Assembly (NCBI RefSeq): GCF_001942255.1
Contig: NZ_MKKC01000064.1
Span: forward strand, 1-60,063
DNA length: 60,063 bases
Reading direction: 5' to 3'
From: Nocardiopsis sp. CNR-923
GTDB lineage: Bacteria; Actinomycetota; Actinomycetes; Streptosporangiales; Streptosporangiaceae
A program made the position numbers and the translations under genes. How positions within the stretch are numbered: the first letter of the stretch is position 1; every line of letters begins with the position of its first letter. Shown here piece after piece: positions 19,815-30,115 of the stretch. Below the pieces are notes generated by a model. That model made no database searches and was not told where the DNA came from. It was given only the letters and a program-made list of their open reading frames with translations.

Positions 19815-22361
19815 GTGCCCGACCAGCCCGACCGTCCCGGCGACGGACCGGACGCCAGCGGCGCCCCACCCGGCACGGCCTCGGCCGTGGCCTCCCCCGG
19901 ACGGGCCGGACCGGCCCGCCCCCCGGCGGAACCGGGTCTGAGCCGGGAGCAGGTCGCCCGACGTGTGGCCGCGGGGCGCACCAACGACGTCCCCGTGCGC
20001 GCCAGCCGCGGCGTCGGCCAGATCATCCGGGGCAACGTCTTCACGCGGATCAACGCGATGATCGCGGTGCTGTTCGCCATCATCGCCGTCATCGGCCCCG
20101 TCCAGGACGGGCTGTTCGCGTTGGTCATCGTGATCAACACGCTCATCGGCATCGTCCAGGAACTGCGCGCCAAGCGGACACTGGACCGGCTCGCGATCGT
20201 CAACGCCGCCCGGCCGCGCGTGGTCCGCGAGGGGGCGACGGTGCGCGTCGCCGCCCAGGAGATCGTCCTGGACGAGGTCCTGGAGGTGGGCACGGGCGAC
20301 CAGGTCGTGGTCGACGGCGTGGTGACCTGGTCGGCGGGGATGGAGGTCGACGAGTCGCTGCTGACCGGCGAGGCAGACCCCGTCGCCAAGCGGCCCGGCG
20401 ACACCGTCATGTCCGGGAGCTTCGTGGTGTCCGGCAGCGGACGCTTCCGGGCCACGAAGGTCGGACGGCACGCCTACGCCGCCCGCCTGGCGGAGGAGGC
20501 GAGCCGGTTCTCGCTGGTCCGGTCGGAGCTGCGGTCGGGGATCGACCGGATCCTGACCTGGATCACCTACGCCCTGTTCCCGATCGGCGCACTGCTGGTC
20601 TACAGCCAGCTGGTCCTGGGCGGGCACGTCGCCCTGGACGAACCGGTCGCGGGCGGTCAGGTCTCCGGCCCGCTCGCGGACGCGCTGCGCGGGATGGTGG
20701 CGGCGCTGGTGTCGATGATCCCCGAAGGGCTCATCCTGCTCACCAGCATCGCCTTCGCCGTGGGGGTGATCCGGTTGGGCCGCCACCGGTGCCTGGTGCA
20801 GGAACTGCCCGCGATCGAGGGTCTGGCCCGGGTCGACGTGGTGTGCACCGACAAGACGGGCACGCTCACCGAGGCGGGGATGCGCCTGGCGCGCGTCCGC
20901 GACCTGGGGGGAGGGGACGGGCCCGCCGCCACCCGGGTCCTGGCGGCGCTGGCGGCCGGCGACCCGGATCCGAACCCGAGCATGACCGCCATCGCCCAGG
21001 GGTGCGCCGCCCACGGGCACGAGGCGCCCGACTGGCCGGTGACCGCGCTCGCGCCGTTCTCCTCGGCCCGCAAGTGGAGCGGCGCCAGCCTGCTCGCCCC
21101 GGACGGCGAGGAGCACTGGGTGTTGGGGGCCGCCGACGTGCTGGTCCCCCCGGACGACCCGGCGGCGGCCGAGGCGGCCCGGCTGGGCGCGCGGGGGCAC
21201 CGGGTGCTGCTGCTGGCGCGCGCCGCACGACGGGTCGACGCCGAGGACGCGCCGGGACCCGTGCGGCCCGCGGCGCTGGTGGTGCTGGACCAGCGGGTGC
21301 GCGAGGACGCGGCGCCGACGCTGGACTACTTCGCCGAGCAGGGTGTGGACGTCAAGATCGTCTCCGGCGACCACGCGGCGTCGGTGGGTGCGGTCGGCCG
21401 TGAGCTGGACCTGGCCGGGGCGGAGCGGCCGGTCGACGCCCGGGACCTGCCGGAGTCGGCGGAAAACATGGCGCGGGAGGTCGAGCGGCGCTCGGTGTTC
21501 GGCCGGGTGACGCCCGAGCGCAAGCGCGACATGGTGCGCGGTCTGCGTCGGCGCGGGCACACGGTGGCGATGACCGGTGACGGGGTCAATGACGTGCTCG
21601 CGCTCAAGGAGGCCGACATCGGCGTGGCGATGGGGTCGGGCAGCCCGGCGTCGCGTTCGGTGGCCCAGTTGGTGCTCCTGGACGACCGGTTCGCGGCGCT
21701 GCCGCGCGTGGTGGCCGAGGGCCGGCGGGTGATCGGCAACATCGAGCGCGTCGCGGGCCTGTTCCTCACCAAGACCGTGTACTCGATGACGCTGGCGACC
21801 GTCGTGGGGCTGCTGGCCGTGGCCTACCCGTTCTTCCCCCGGCACGCCACCCTGATCAACGCGGTGACGTTCGGCATCCCCTCGTTCTTCCTGGCGCTGG
21901 CGCCCAACACCGACATCGCCCGCCCCGGATTCGTCCTGCGCACACTGCGCCTGGCGGCCCCGGCGGGGCTGGTGGCCGGTCTGGCCGCGGTGACCACCTA
22001 CCTGCTGGTGTTGGGCGGGCGCACGGTGCCCGAGCCGGCTGACCGCACGGCGGTGGTGATCACCCTGTGCGCGACCACGCTGTGGGTGCTGCTGCTGGTG
22101 GCCAGGCCGTACGTGTGGTGGAAGGTCGTGCTGGTGGGGTCCATGGTGGGGTTGCTGACCCTGGCCATGGTGACGCCGCTGGGGCAGTGGTTCTTCGACC
22201 TGGACGTGAGCGAGCCGGGCAAGCTGCTCACCGGACTGGCGGTGGCGGGTGTGGCGATCGCGGTGATCACCGTCATCCGCGTGGTGGACGACCGGATGGC
22301 CGCGCGGGCGCGGGCGGCCGAGGACGATCCGGAGATGGAACGCGTCCCCGTCGGCCGCTGA
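19815..22361 (+). CDS. P-type cation-translocating ATPase (CtpE/calcium-type)
   Basis: An 848-residue P-type ATPase from a GTG at 19815 with AGGAGC upstream. After a Pro/Ala-rich head come the actuator domain with the dephosphorylation loop SLLTGEADPV, the M4 motif MIPEGLILLTS, the phosphorylation site CTDKTGTLTE, the nucleotide domain, KIVSGDH, TPERKRD and the hinge MTGDGVNDVLALKEADIGVA, then six C-terminal membrane spans. All catalytic motifs are intact. The PEGL in M4 is the form seen in calcium/manganese pumps, and the compact layout recalls mycobacterial CtpE, a calcium uptake pump. The ion is inferred, not shown. Confidence 0.9.
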   Translation: MPDQPDRPGDGPDASGAPPGTASAVASPGRAGPARPPAEPGLSREQVARRVAAGRTNDVPVRASRGVGQIIRGNVFTRINAMIAVLFAIIAVIGPVQDGLFALVIVINTLIGIVQELRAKRTLDRLAIVNAARPRVVREGATVRVAAQEIVLDEVLEVGTGDQVVVDGVVTWSAGMEVDESLLTGEADPVAKRPGDTVMSGSFVVSGSGRFRATKVGRHAYAARLAEEASRFSLVRSELRSGIDRILTWITYALFPIGALLVYSQLVLGGHVALDEPVAGGQVSGPLADALRGMVAALVSMIPEGLILLTSIAFAVGVIRLGRHRCLVQELPAIEGLARVDVVCTDKTGTLTEAGMRLARVRDLGGGDGPAATRVLAALAAGDPDPNPSMTAIAQGCAAHGHEAPDWPVTALAPFSSARKWSGASLLAPDGEEHWVLGAADVLVPPDDPAAAEAARLGARGHRVLLLARAARRVDAEDAPGPVRPAALVVLDQRVREDAAPTLDYFAEQGVDVKIVSGDHAASVGAVGRELDLAGAERPVDARDLPESAENMAREVERRSVFGRVTPERKRDMVRGLRRRGHTVAMTGDGVNDVLALKEADIGVAMGSGSPASRSVAQLVLLDDRFAALPRVVAEGRRVIGNIERVAGLFLTKTVYSMTLATVVGLLAVAYPFFPRHATLINAVTFGIPSFFLALAPNTDIARPGFVLRTLRLAAPAGLVAGLAAVTTYLLVLGGRTVPEPADRTAVVITLCATTLWVLLLVARPYVWWKVVLVGSMVGLLTLAMVTPLGQWFFDLDVSEPGKLLTGLAVAGVAIAVITVIRVVDDRMAARARAAEDDPEMERVPVGR

Positions 22362-22368
22362 CCCCGCC

Positions 22369-22394
22369 GCGGTCCGGCCCGCGCCCCGGGCCGC
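22369..22394 (+). terminator. Likely intrinsic terminator after the P-type ATPase
   Basis: Eight bases past the stop, GCGGTCCGG and CCGGGCCGC form a nine-base stem with one G-U pair and an eight-base loop. There is no T-run, as is usual in very high-GC actinobacteria. Confidence 0.45.
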
Positions 22395-22621
22395 AGGGCC
22401 TCCGGGCGGGATCGCGGTCGCGTACTCCTGGGAAGGGACCCGGCGGGGCCGTCCCGGGCGCGGCCGTGGACGGCCCCGTGCCCGAACTGGCCGAGCGGGT
22501 CCGCGCGCTCCGGGCGGGCTTCTGGGTGGGCTGGCCGGAGCCGGTCGCTCGAACGCTCCGGCTCCGATCGCGCGGACCGAGGAGAACAGTCCGGGCCGGG
22601 TTCCCTCGGCTCCGGCCGCGC

Positions 22622-23266
22622 TCAGACGGGACGGCGGGCGATCAGGAAGGCGTGCGGGGTGCGCTCGTCCCGGTCGCGGGCGCGCCACGTCCGGATGTGG
22701 ACCTGTAGTCCGGCGTCCTCCAGCAGATCGGCGATCGCCTCCGGGGTGCGCCGGTGGAAGTCGAGCCTGACCTCGTGCCCGAACGCCTCGTCCATGCGCA
22801 GGACCCCCTCACCGGCCTGGAAGGCGAGCAGGCACTCGCCGCCGGGGGCCAGCGCCCGGCGGAACCCGGCGAAGACGCCCGGAAGCTCGGCCAGGGGGAC
22901 GTGGATGGTCGAGTACATCGCCACGATCCCGCCGAGGGAGCCGTCCGCGACGTCGAGGCCGGTCATCGAACCCTCGCGGAACTCCAGCCCGGGGTGCTCT
23001 CGCCGGGCGACCGCCAGCATGCCCGGGGACAGGTCCAGGCCCGACGCGTCCAGCCCGAGGTCGCGCAGGCGGGCGGTGACCTGGCCGCCGCCGCATCCCA
23101 CGTCCAGGACGGGCCCGCCCCGGGCGCGCACGAGTTCGGCGAACAGCACGAGCAGCGCCCGTTCCAGCGGCTTCGACGCGATCTCCTCGTGGAAGCGGAG
23201 GGCGTAGTCGTCGGCGATGGCGTCGTAGGAGGAGCGGGTGGCGGTGAGGAAGGAGGGTTCGGCCAT
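22622..23266 (-). CDS. Class I SAM-dependent methyltransferase
   Basis: A 214-residue Rossmann-fold methyltransferase. Motif I is PVLDVGCGGGQVTARL (about residues 51-66), followed by GLDLSPGMLAVARR with the acidic ribose-binding Asp, the post-motif LEFREGSMTGLDVADGSLGG and motif III near FRRALAPGGECLLAFQAGEG. The head contains SYDAIADDYALRF, typical of small-molecule (UbiE-like) methyltransferases. The acceptor is not evident. It is flanked by the convergent ATPase gene and the upstream fxsA gene with separate promoters likely. Confidence 0.88.
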   Translation of the reverse strand: MAEPSFLTATRSSYDAIADDYALRFHEEIASKPLERALLVLFAELVRARGGPVLDVGCGGGQVTARLRDLGLDASGLDLSPGMLAVARREHPGLEFREGSMTGLDVADGSLGGIVAMYSTIHVPLAELPGVFAGFRRALAPGGECLLAFQAGEGVLRMDEAFGHEVRLDFHRRTPEAIADLLEDAGLQVHIRTWRARDRDERTPHAFLIARRPV

Positions 23267-23409
23267 GCCGCGACTCTAGACCCGGCGGGTGGGCGGCCCC
23301 GGGGTCGCCCCCCGCGGGGCAGCTCTCCGTCCGACGGGCCCGTGCGCGGTGGCGGCGCGGCGACACCGCGAACCCGGACCGGATGAGCGGGCTGAGGCGT
23401 CGGCGCCGG

Positions 23410-23979
23410 TCAGTTCCGGGGATCGTCGGGGTCGACCGGTTCGAAGTGCCCCTGGATGACGCGTCCGCGCCCGGGGCCGGACCGGTCCGCCCCGCCCGTG
23501 GAACCGCCGGGGCCCGCCGAGCCGCCGGGACGACGGCCGAAGGGGCCGGGGCCGCCCTGGCCGGGGACGCCGCCCCCCTGGACGGGGAAGCCCTCCTCCA
23601 TCCGCTCCGTCATCCGGCGCACGCGCCGCCGCGCCCACCCGGCGAACGCCCACCGCAGAACGGGCCGGGTGAAGGGCAGCACCATGAGCAGACCGGCGGC
23701 GGCGGTGATGAATCCGGGCACGACCAGCAGGACACCGCCCGCCATAACCATGAGCGGGTCGAGCAGGCCCCCGCGCGGCGGCTCGCCCGAGCGCATGGCC
23801 TGGTCGGCGTCCCGGAAGGCCCTGGTCCCGGCGCGGCGCAGCACCGCCAGGCCCAGCACCAGGAGGCAGACGAGCACGGCCAGGGTCCAGGGAACGCCGA
23901 TCCACCCGCCGACGGCGATCATCAGCCACACTTCGAGGAACGGCAGCGCCATGAGCGCCAGCACGGTCAGCAGCGGCAT
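23410..23979 (-). CDS. fxsA: FxsA family membrane protein
   Basis: A 189-residue protein starting MPLLTVLALMALPFLEVWLM, the hallmark FxsA beginning, then VGGWIGVPWTLAVLVCLLVL as the second span. The conserved cytoplasmic loop has LRRAGTRAFRDADQAMRSGE and is followed by GGLLDPLMVMAGGVLLVVPG, FITAAAGLLMVLPFTRP. The C-terminal 75 residues are Gly/Pro/Arg-rich and not conserved in the family. In Escherichia coli FxsA affects F-plasmid exclusion of phage T7; its role in actinobacteria is unknown. It sits 87 bases downstream of lnt in the same direction. Confidence 0.9.
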   Translation of the reverse strand: MPLLTVLALMALPFLEVWLMIAVGGWIGVPWTLAVLVCLLVLGLAVLRRAGTRAFRDADQAMRSGEPPRGGLLDPLMVMAGGVLLVVPGFITAAAGLLMVLPFTRPVLRWAFAGWARRRVRRMTERMEEGFPVQGGGVPGQGGPGPFGRRPGGSAGPGGSTGGADRSGPGRGRVIQGHFEPVDPDDPRN

Positions 23980-24066
23980 CGGACACCATCCCATCGTCGG
24001 CCCGCGCGAGGCGGCTCTGTGAGGGAGAACGCGCCCGCGCCGCTCAGGGTTCCCGGGGACGGTCGT

Positions 24067-25784
24067 TCAGGCCCCGTTCCGGGCACGGCGGCCCACGATC
24101 ACCGCCGCGACCACCGCGCCCAGCCCCAGAGCGCTCAGGACCGCCTCGGGGACCGCGCCGAGCCTGGTGGCGACGGTGGTGCCCGAGACCGCGGTCAGCT
24201 CGGCGACGTGGATGTCCGGCTCGGCTTCGGGAGAGGTGTAGGAGGCGGTGCCGTCGGGGTCGACCACGGCGCTGATGCCGCTGGTGGAGACGACCACGGC
24301 GGGCCGCCCGTGCTCGACCGCGCGCAGCTGGGTGATGGCCAGCTGCTGGTCGGACTGCCCGGTGAAGTTGTAGTTGGCGTTGTTGGTGGGGATCACGATG
24401 ACCTGGCCGCCCTCGGCGACGGCCTCGCGCACCGGCTGGTCGAAGGCCACGTCGAAGCAGATGCCCACGGCCAGGGTGGTGCCCGCCACGTCGAGCGCGC
24501 CGGGTTCGGTGCCGGGGACGGCGTCGGAGGAGACCTGTTCGAGGCGTGCGACGAAGCGGACGAAGAAGTCGCGGTAGGGGATGTACTCGCCGAAGGGCAC
24601 GAGGAAGCGCTTGACGTACCGCTCCCCGGGGCCGGTCTCGGGATCCCACACCACGCTCTGGACGTAGCGGGTGCCGTCGTCGTTGAACCGGCTCATACCC
24701 CACAGCAGCGGGACGCCGATGTCCTCGGCGGCCTCGGAGATGAGCCGCGCGGCCTCGGGGTCGCGGTAGGGGTCGATGTCGGTGGCGTTCTCCGGCAGCA
24801 GCACCATGTCGGGCTGGGGGTACTGGCCGGCCTCGACCGCCTCGGCCAGGTCGTGGACGCCGTCGGCGTGGTTGCGCAGCACCTGCGCGCGCTCCCCGGT
24901 CACCGTCATCTCGCCGACGTTGGGGACGTCGCCCTGGACCAGGCCCACGGTGACGGTCTGCGCCTCGGCGGGACGGCCGATCGCCGGGACCAGGGCGCCG
25001 CCCGCGACGATCGCCGCGCTCGCGGCCAGACCGACGGCGGCGGCCCCGAGCGCACGGGCCCGACCGTGCCCGCCGCCGCTCGGGGCCGCGGCCACGCGCA
25101 GGACGCTCCACAGCAGGAGCGCGCCGGTGAGGGCGACCGCGAAGGTGACCAGCGGGGAGGAGCCCAGGGCCGCGTAGCCGACGAAGGGGGTGTCCGGTTG
25201 GGCGAAGGCCAGTTTGCCCCAGGGGAAGCCGCCGAGCGGCCAGCGGGCCCGCACCGCCTCCTGGGCCACCCACAGCGCGGCGGTCCACACGGGCCACAGG
25301 GGCAGGCGGGCGCCAGGGTCAGTCCGATGGCCATGGGCAGGAAGTACGCGGACTCGGCGGCGGCGATGATCAGCCACACGTCGACGCCGAAGATGTCCTG
25401 CCAGCTCACCAGCGGGACCATGAGCGTCGCGGCGGCGAGCAGGCCCAGCCACGCGGCGCGGCGCGGCCGGGTCCCGACGACCGCGAAGGCGAAGAGCGCG
25501 GCGCTGACCGGCCCCAGCCACCACCACCCGTACGGGGGCAGGGCCAGGAGTTGGGCCAGGCCCGAGCCCACGGCGGCGGCCAGGCGCCAGAGAAGGTCGT
25601 GGCGGCCCCAGCGGTGACCGGCCGGAATCGTCGAGGGCCAGCTGCGGCGATCCGGGCGAAGGCGTGCCCCGACCGCGTGCGGCGCCGGGCCGCCGGGCGC
25701 CGGGGCGCTGTCCTTCTGGGTGTTCTCGGCGACCACGTGGCCTGCTCGCTTTCCGCTGGGGACGGGAGTGCTCGTGGCCAGCAT
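24067..25784 (-). CDS. lnt: Apolipoprotein N-acyltransferase, with a frameshift
   Basis: Transfers an acyl chain to the N-terminal Cys of lipoproteins at the membrane. The N-terminal half holds the spans (LAAAVGSGLAQLLALPPYGW, WLIIAAAESAYFLPMAIGL), and the C-terminal half is the nitrilase domain with Glu in LLPENATDI, Lys in VKRFLVPFGEY and Cys in VGICFDVAF, the expected catalytic triad. The two halves are in different frames, joined near 25306-25314 as LTLAP then RLPLWPVWTAALWVAQEAV; one missing base explains the break. The ATG at 25784 gives about 572 residues; a GTG at 25736 would give 556, closer to relatives. It fits a cell with several predicted lipoproteins here. Confidence 0.92.
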
Positions 25785-26333
25785 ATGGGGGGACGCGGAA
25801 AAGGCCCGAGCCACCCTTCGGACCGGCTCCGTCCCGTCGGCGGCGAGCTCGGAAGACCGTTGTCTACTGGATGTTCGGGCCTTTTCCGGGTCCAACCCCC
25901 CGCCCGGTCGTGGCATTCCGCCCCTCACCCGATCCCAGCTACACCTGGCGCGTGATGCAGCGTCCGATCGGACGAGTGGGGGACACACAACCGGTCCGTC
26001 CAGTGCTGGACTGGTCGTTAGGTTACCCAGACTCCCAACCCGATGCCTCAACCCGGGTGCCGTGTCGTGGGGACCGAACCGAGGCCGTGTGGGGAGAGCG
26101 CTATGAACCGTCGGACAGGCTAACGCACCTGACGCCACCGCGCCAGCCGGATCGGACGGGTTTGTGCCTGACCGCAATCCGATCGTTCCATGGCAAGCTC
26201 TGGACATTTCGATCACATTCGTGTCTCATATGACCAGCAAATCTTCCTGTTTCGATCAACTTCGAAAGCACACAGGATGTCACGGGGCTCCCCGGAGATC
26301 CCCCCCACCACGACCCAGCGCGGGAGCTGACCC
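25785..26333. other. Long regulatory region between divergent lnt and the MsiK-like gene
   Basis: About 550 bases. The right part (26160-26280) is AT-richer and is the probable promoter region of the MsiK-like gene. It contains GCAATCCG, eight bases, ATGGCAAGCT at 26174-26199, the same arrangement as at 4601-4626. A frame of 46 codons runs from that ATG to a TGA at 26328-26330, just ahead of the MsiK start, with no ribosome binding site of its own; it might be a leader peptide or chance. GGGAGC before 26334 is the ribosome binding site of the ATPase gene. The left part (25785-26150) shows nothing recognisable. Confidence 0.45.
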
Positions 26334-27551
<1,218 letters not shown>

Positions 27552-27702
27552 GACCGAGGCGGGGCGTGCGCCACCCCCTCGTCACCCTCCACCCCCCTTG
27601 AACGACTCCTCCGGCGCACCGCCCCCTCCGCCTCACCCCTCCCACCAGATGGAGCCGTTCCGGGGCCAGACGGGCGCCCTGGCGACGCCCGAACCCCAAA
27701 CC

Positions 27703-27736
27703 TGACCGACGGGACACACTCGTGTGCCCGTCGTCA
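27703..27736 (+). promoter_or_regulatory. Hairpin abutting the ribosome binding site of the S9 peptidase gene
   Basis: TGAC, GACGGG and CACA on the left pair with TGTG, CCCGTC and GTCA on the right across a four-base loop, with one bulged base on the left side between each segment. The hairpin ends at the first base of AGGGAGG (27736-27742), the ribosome binding site of the TTG start at 27749. With no T-run and this position, a role in translation control, an operator, or the end of the msiK transcript are all possible. Confidence 0.45.
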
Positions 27737-27748
27737 GGGAGGTGTTCC

Positions 27749-29874
27749 TTGACCGTCCCGTCGGAGCGCACCAACGATGTGATGGTGCGTCACCGACCCC
27801 CCGGATTCGCCCCCGCGCACGGCCCCGTGCGGGTCGTGGACACCCGGCACGGCCGCCCCGTGCCCGACCCCTACCGCTGGCTGGAGGACCCCGAATCCCC
27901 CGCCACCCGGCGCTGGCTCGACGAGCGGTCCCGCGAGTTCGAACGCGAAGCCGCCACGTGGCCGCTGCGCGGACCCCTGGCCGAGCGCATCCGCTCGCTC
28001 GTGCGCACCGAACTGTGGACGCCGCCCCGGCACCGGCCCGGGGCGCTGTTCACCACGGTGCGCGCCCCCGACGCCGAGCACCCGCGCCTGGTGGTCGTGC
28101 CCGAGCACGGCGGGCCCGCGCGGACGGTGTTCGACCCGACCGCGCAGGACCCCACCGGGCGCACCACCCTCGACGCCTGGGAACCCAGCCGCGACGGGGC
28201 CATGGTCGCCGTCCAGACCTCCTCCGGAGGGGTGGAGCGCGGCGTGCTGCGCGTGGTGGACACCGTCTCCGGGGCTGCGGTCGGGCCCGCGGTGGCCGGC
28301 GTGCGCTACTCGCACGTGGCGTGGGTCCCGGGCACGGATCCCGCCTTCTGCTACGTCCGCCGCGACGGGGCCCGGGGCGTGCGCGGGGTCTGGCTGCGCC
28401 GCGTCGCCGACGGTGCGGAGACACTCGTCCACCCCTGCACCGCGCCCGCCACCGTCCCGGGAGTGCGCGTCCTGGGCGACCGCTGGCTCCTGGTCACCGA
28501 GAGCCACGGCACCGGCCACCGCACCGACCTGTGGCTCGCCGACCTGGCCGCGCGCCGCACCGGTCGGGACCCCGCGCCCCACGGACTGGAACCGCGCCCG
28601 GTCCAGGTCGGCCCCGAGGCCGAGACCGAGGCGCGGCTGGGGCCGGACGGCGTCCTCTACCTGCGCACCACGCTCGACGCGCCGCGCCGCCGTCTGTGCG
28701 CGGTCGACCCCCGGGCCCCCGGGATCGACCACTGGCGCGAGGTCGTGCCGGAGGACGACGGCGCCACCCTGGACGCCTTCACCCCCTACGCCGCCCCCGA
28801 CGGCCCGGCGCTGCTCGTCGTGCGCACCCGGCTGGGGATCAGCGAGGCGACCCTGCACGACGCCCGCACCGGAGCACGCGTGGGCGCCGTCGACCTGCCG
28901 GGCGAGGGCATGGTCCACGCCCTGGAGCCCTCCCCGGACGGCGCCGTCCACCTGGCCTACGCCGACGTCGCCACCCAGCAGCACGTGCTACGGCTGGCCC
29001 CGGGGGCCCGGCGGCCCCTCCCCTGGCCGGACCGGGCGACCCGGCCCCCGCGTCCGCCCGGGATCACGCGCGCCGTCCTGTGGTGCCGCTCGCCCGACGG
29101 CACGCGGGTCCCGGTCACCGTCTTCTCCCGCGCCGCGGACACCGGCGTCGCCGTCCCCGGCCCGACGCTGCTGCACGTCTACGGCGGGTTCGGCCGCCCC
29201 CGCCAGTTCGGGTTCAGCGCGACCGTCCTGGCCTGGCTGCTGACGGGCGGGCGCTACGCCGTCGCGCACGTGCGGGGCGGCGGCGACGCCGGACGCGACT
29301 GGCACCTGCGCGGTTCGGGCCGCGACAAGCCGCGCGCGGTGCAGGACCTGGTCTCGGCGGCCGACGCCTGGTGGACGCGCGGGTGTGCGCCCGCCGCCAC
29401 CTGTGTCTGTCGGGCGGTTCGGCGGGCGGACTGCTCGTCCTGGCCGCCGCCACGGCCCGCCCGGACCTGTGCGCCGCGGTGATCGCCTCCGCGCCGCTGG
29501 CGGACATGGCCCGCTTCGAGCTACTGGGCCTGGGCCGGATGTGGACACGCGAGTTCGGCACCGCCGCCGACCCCGACGACTTCGCGGCGCTGATGTCCTA
29601 CTCCCCCTACCACCGGGCCCTGGACGGTGCCGGCCAGACCTTCCCCAGCGTCCTGCTCACCGGCTTCCACGGCGACACCCGCACCGACGCCGCCCATCCG
29701 CGCAAGATGTGCGCGGCGCTGCGGGCGGCCGGGCGGGAACACGGACGCGCGTCGGTCCTGCTGCGCTACGAGCGTGACGTGGGGCACGGCCCGCGCGCGG
29801 TCAGCCGTGCGGTGGGACTGGCCGCCGACGCGCACGCGTTCGCGGCCCACCGAACGGGGCTGACCGCGCCCTGA
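27749..29874 (+). CDS. Prolyl oligopeptidase family serine peptidase (S9A), with a frameshift near the active site
   Basis: Starts at a TTG (27749) six bases after AGGGAGG. The N-terminal part has the S9A opening DPYRWLEDPESPATRRWLDE, then a seven-bladed-propeller-like region, then the hydrolase domain with LLHVYGGFGRPRQFGFS and VAHVRGGGDAGRDWHLRG. The first frame fails near 29392; another frame continues with HLCLSGGSAGGLLVLAA, where the Ser of GGSAGG is the nucleophile, and ends with YERDVGHGPRAV holding the catalytic His. One missing base gives about 708 residues, the normal S9A length. It is followed by the small acidic peptide and the JmjC gene; S9 peptidases are known leader-processing enzymes in some RiPP pathways. 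Confidence 0.85.
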
Positions 29875-29935
29875 GGCCCGGGACGGCCCCCGCACGGAAG
29901 AAGAGGACGACGGCACAAGGAAAGCGAGGTGCGAG

Positions 29936-30043
29936 GTGGATCCGATCGAGGTCGAGGTCGAGGACCTGGCGGAGGTGACCTCCCGCGACATCACCGCGGG
30001 CGGCGACAGTGACGGTACCGACTCCAGCTCCGACTTCATCTGA
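29936..30043 (+). CDS. Candidate RiPP precursor peptide, 35 residues, acidic and Ser/Thr/Asp-rich
   Basis: A GTG at 29936 with GAGG about seven bases upstream opens 35 codons ending in TGA at 30041. The first part alternates acidic and aliphatic residues (DPIEVEVEDLAEV), as leader peptides of thiopeptide- and LanB-type RiPPs do. A Gly-Gly at residues 22-23 precedes a short tail of Asp, Ser, Thr and Gly ending DFI. There is no Cys, Lys or aromatic residue except Phe34. The gene lies 61 bases after the S9 peptidase gene and 72 before the JmjC gene, and a very strong hairpin follows its stop at once. I know of no named family; expression and start are inferred. Confidence 0.55.
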   Translation: MDPIEVEVEDLAEVTSRDITAGGDSDGTDSSSDFI

Positions 30044-30050
30044 CCCCGTC

Positions 30051-30086
30051 CCGCCCGGTCCCGCGCCCGTACGCGGGGCCGGGCGG
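30051..30086 (+). terminator. Strong hairpin between the peptide gene and the JmjC gene (partial terminator or processing site)
   Basis: CCGCCCGGTCCCGCG (30051-30065) pairs with CGCGGGGCCGGGCGG (30072-30086): 15 base pairs with one G-U and a six-base loop. It begins seven bases after the peptide stop and ends about 20 before the next ribosome binding site. Such a structure would lower read-through and protect the peptide message, giving more precursor than enzyme. Confidence 0.6.
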
Positions 30087-30115
30087 CCCCATGGAAGGGA
30101 AAGGTAAGGACACCC

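Noticed and set aside
19269..22688. 1139-codon open frame on the minus strand across the P-type ATPase
   Set aside because: Shadow of the ATPase gene: Gly/Arg/His-rich, no conserved motifs, while the plus strand carries all P-type motifs.
29881..29935. A longer precursor peptide starting further upstream of 29936
   Set aside because: The in-frame text upstream (Glu/Asp/Arg-rich) has no ATG, GTG or TTG start with a site before the frame runs into the peptidase stop.
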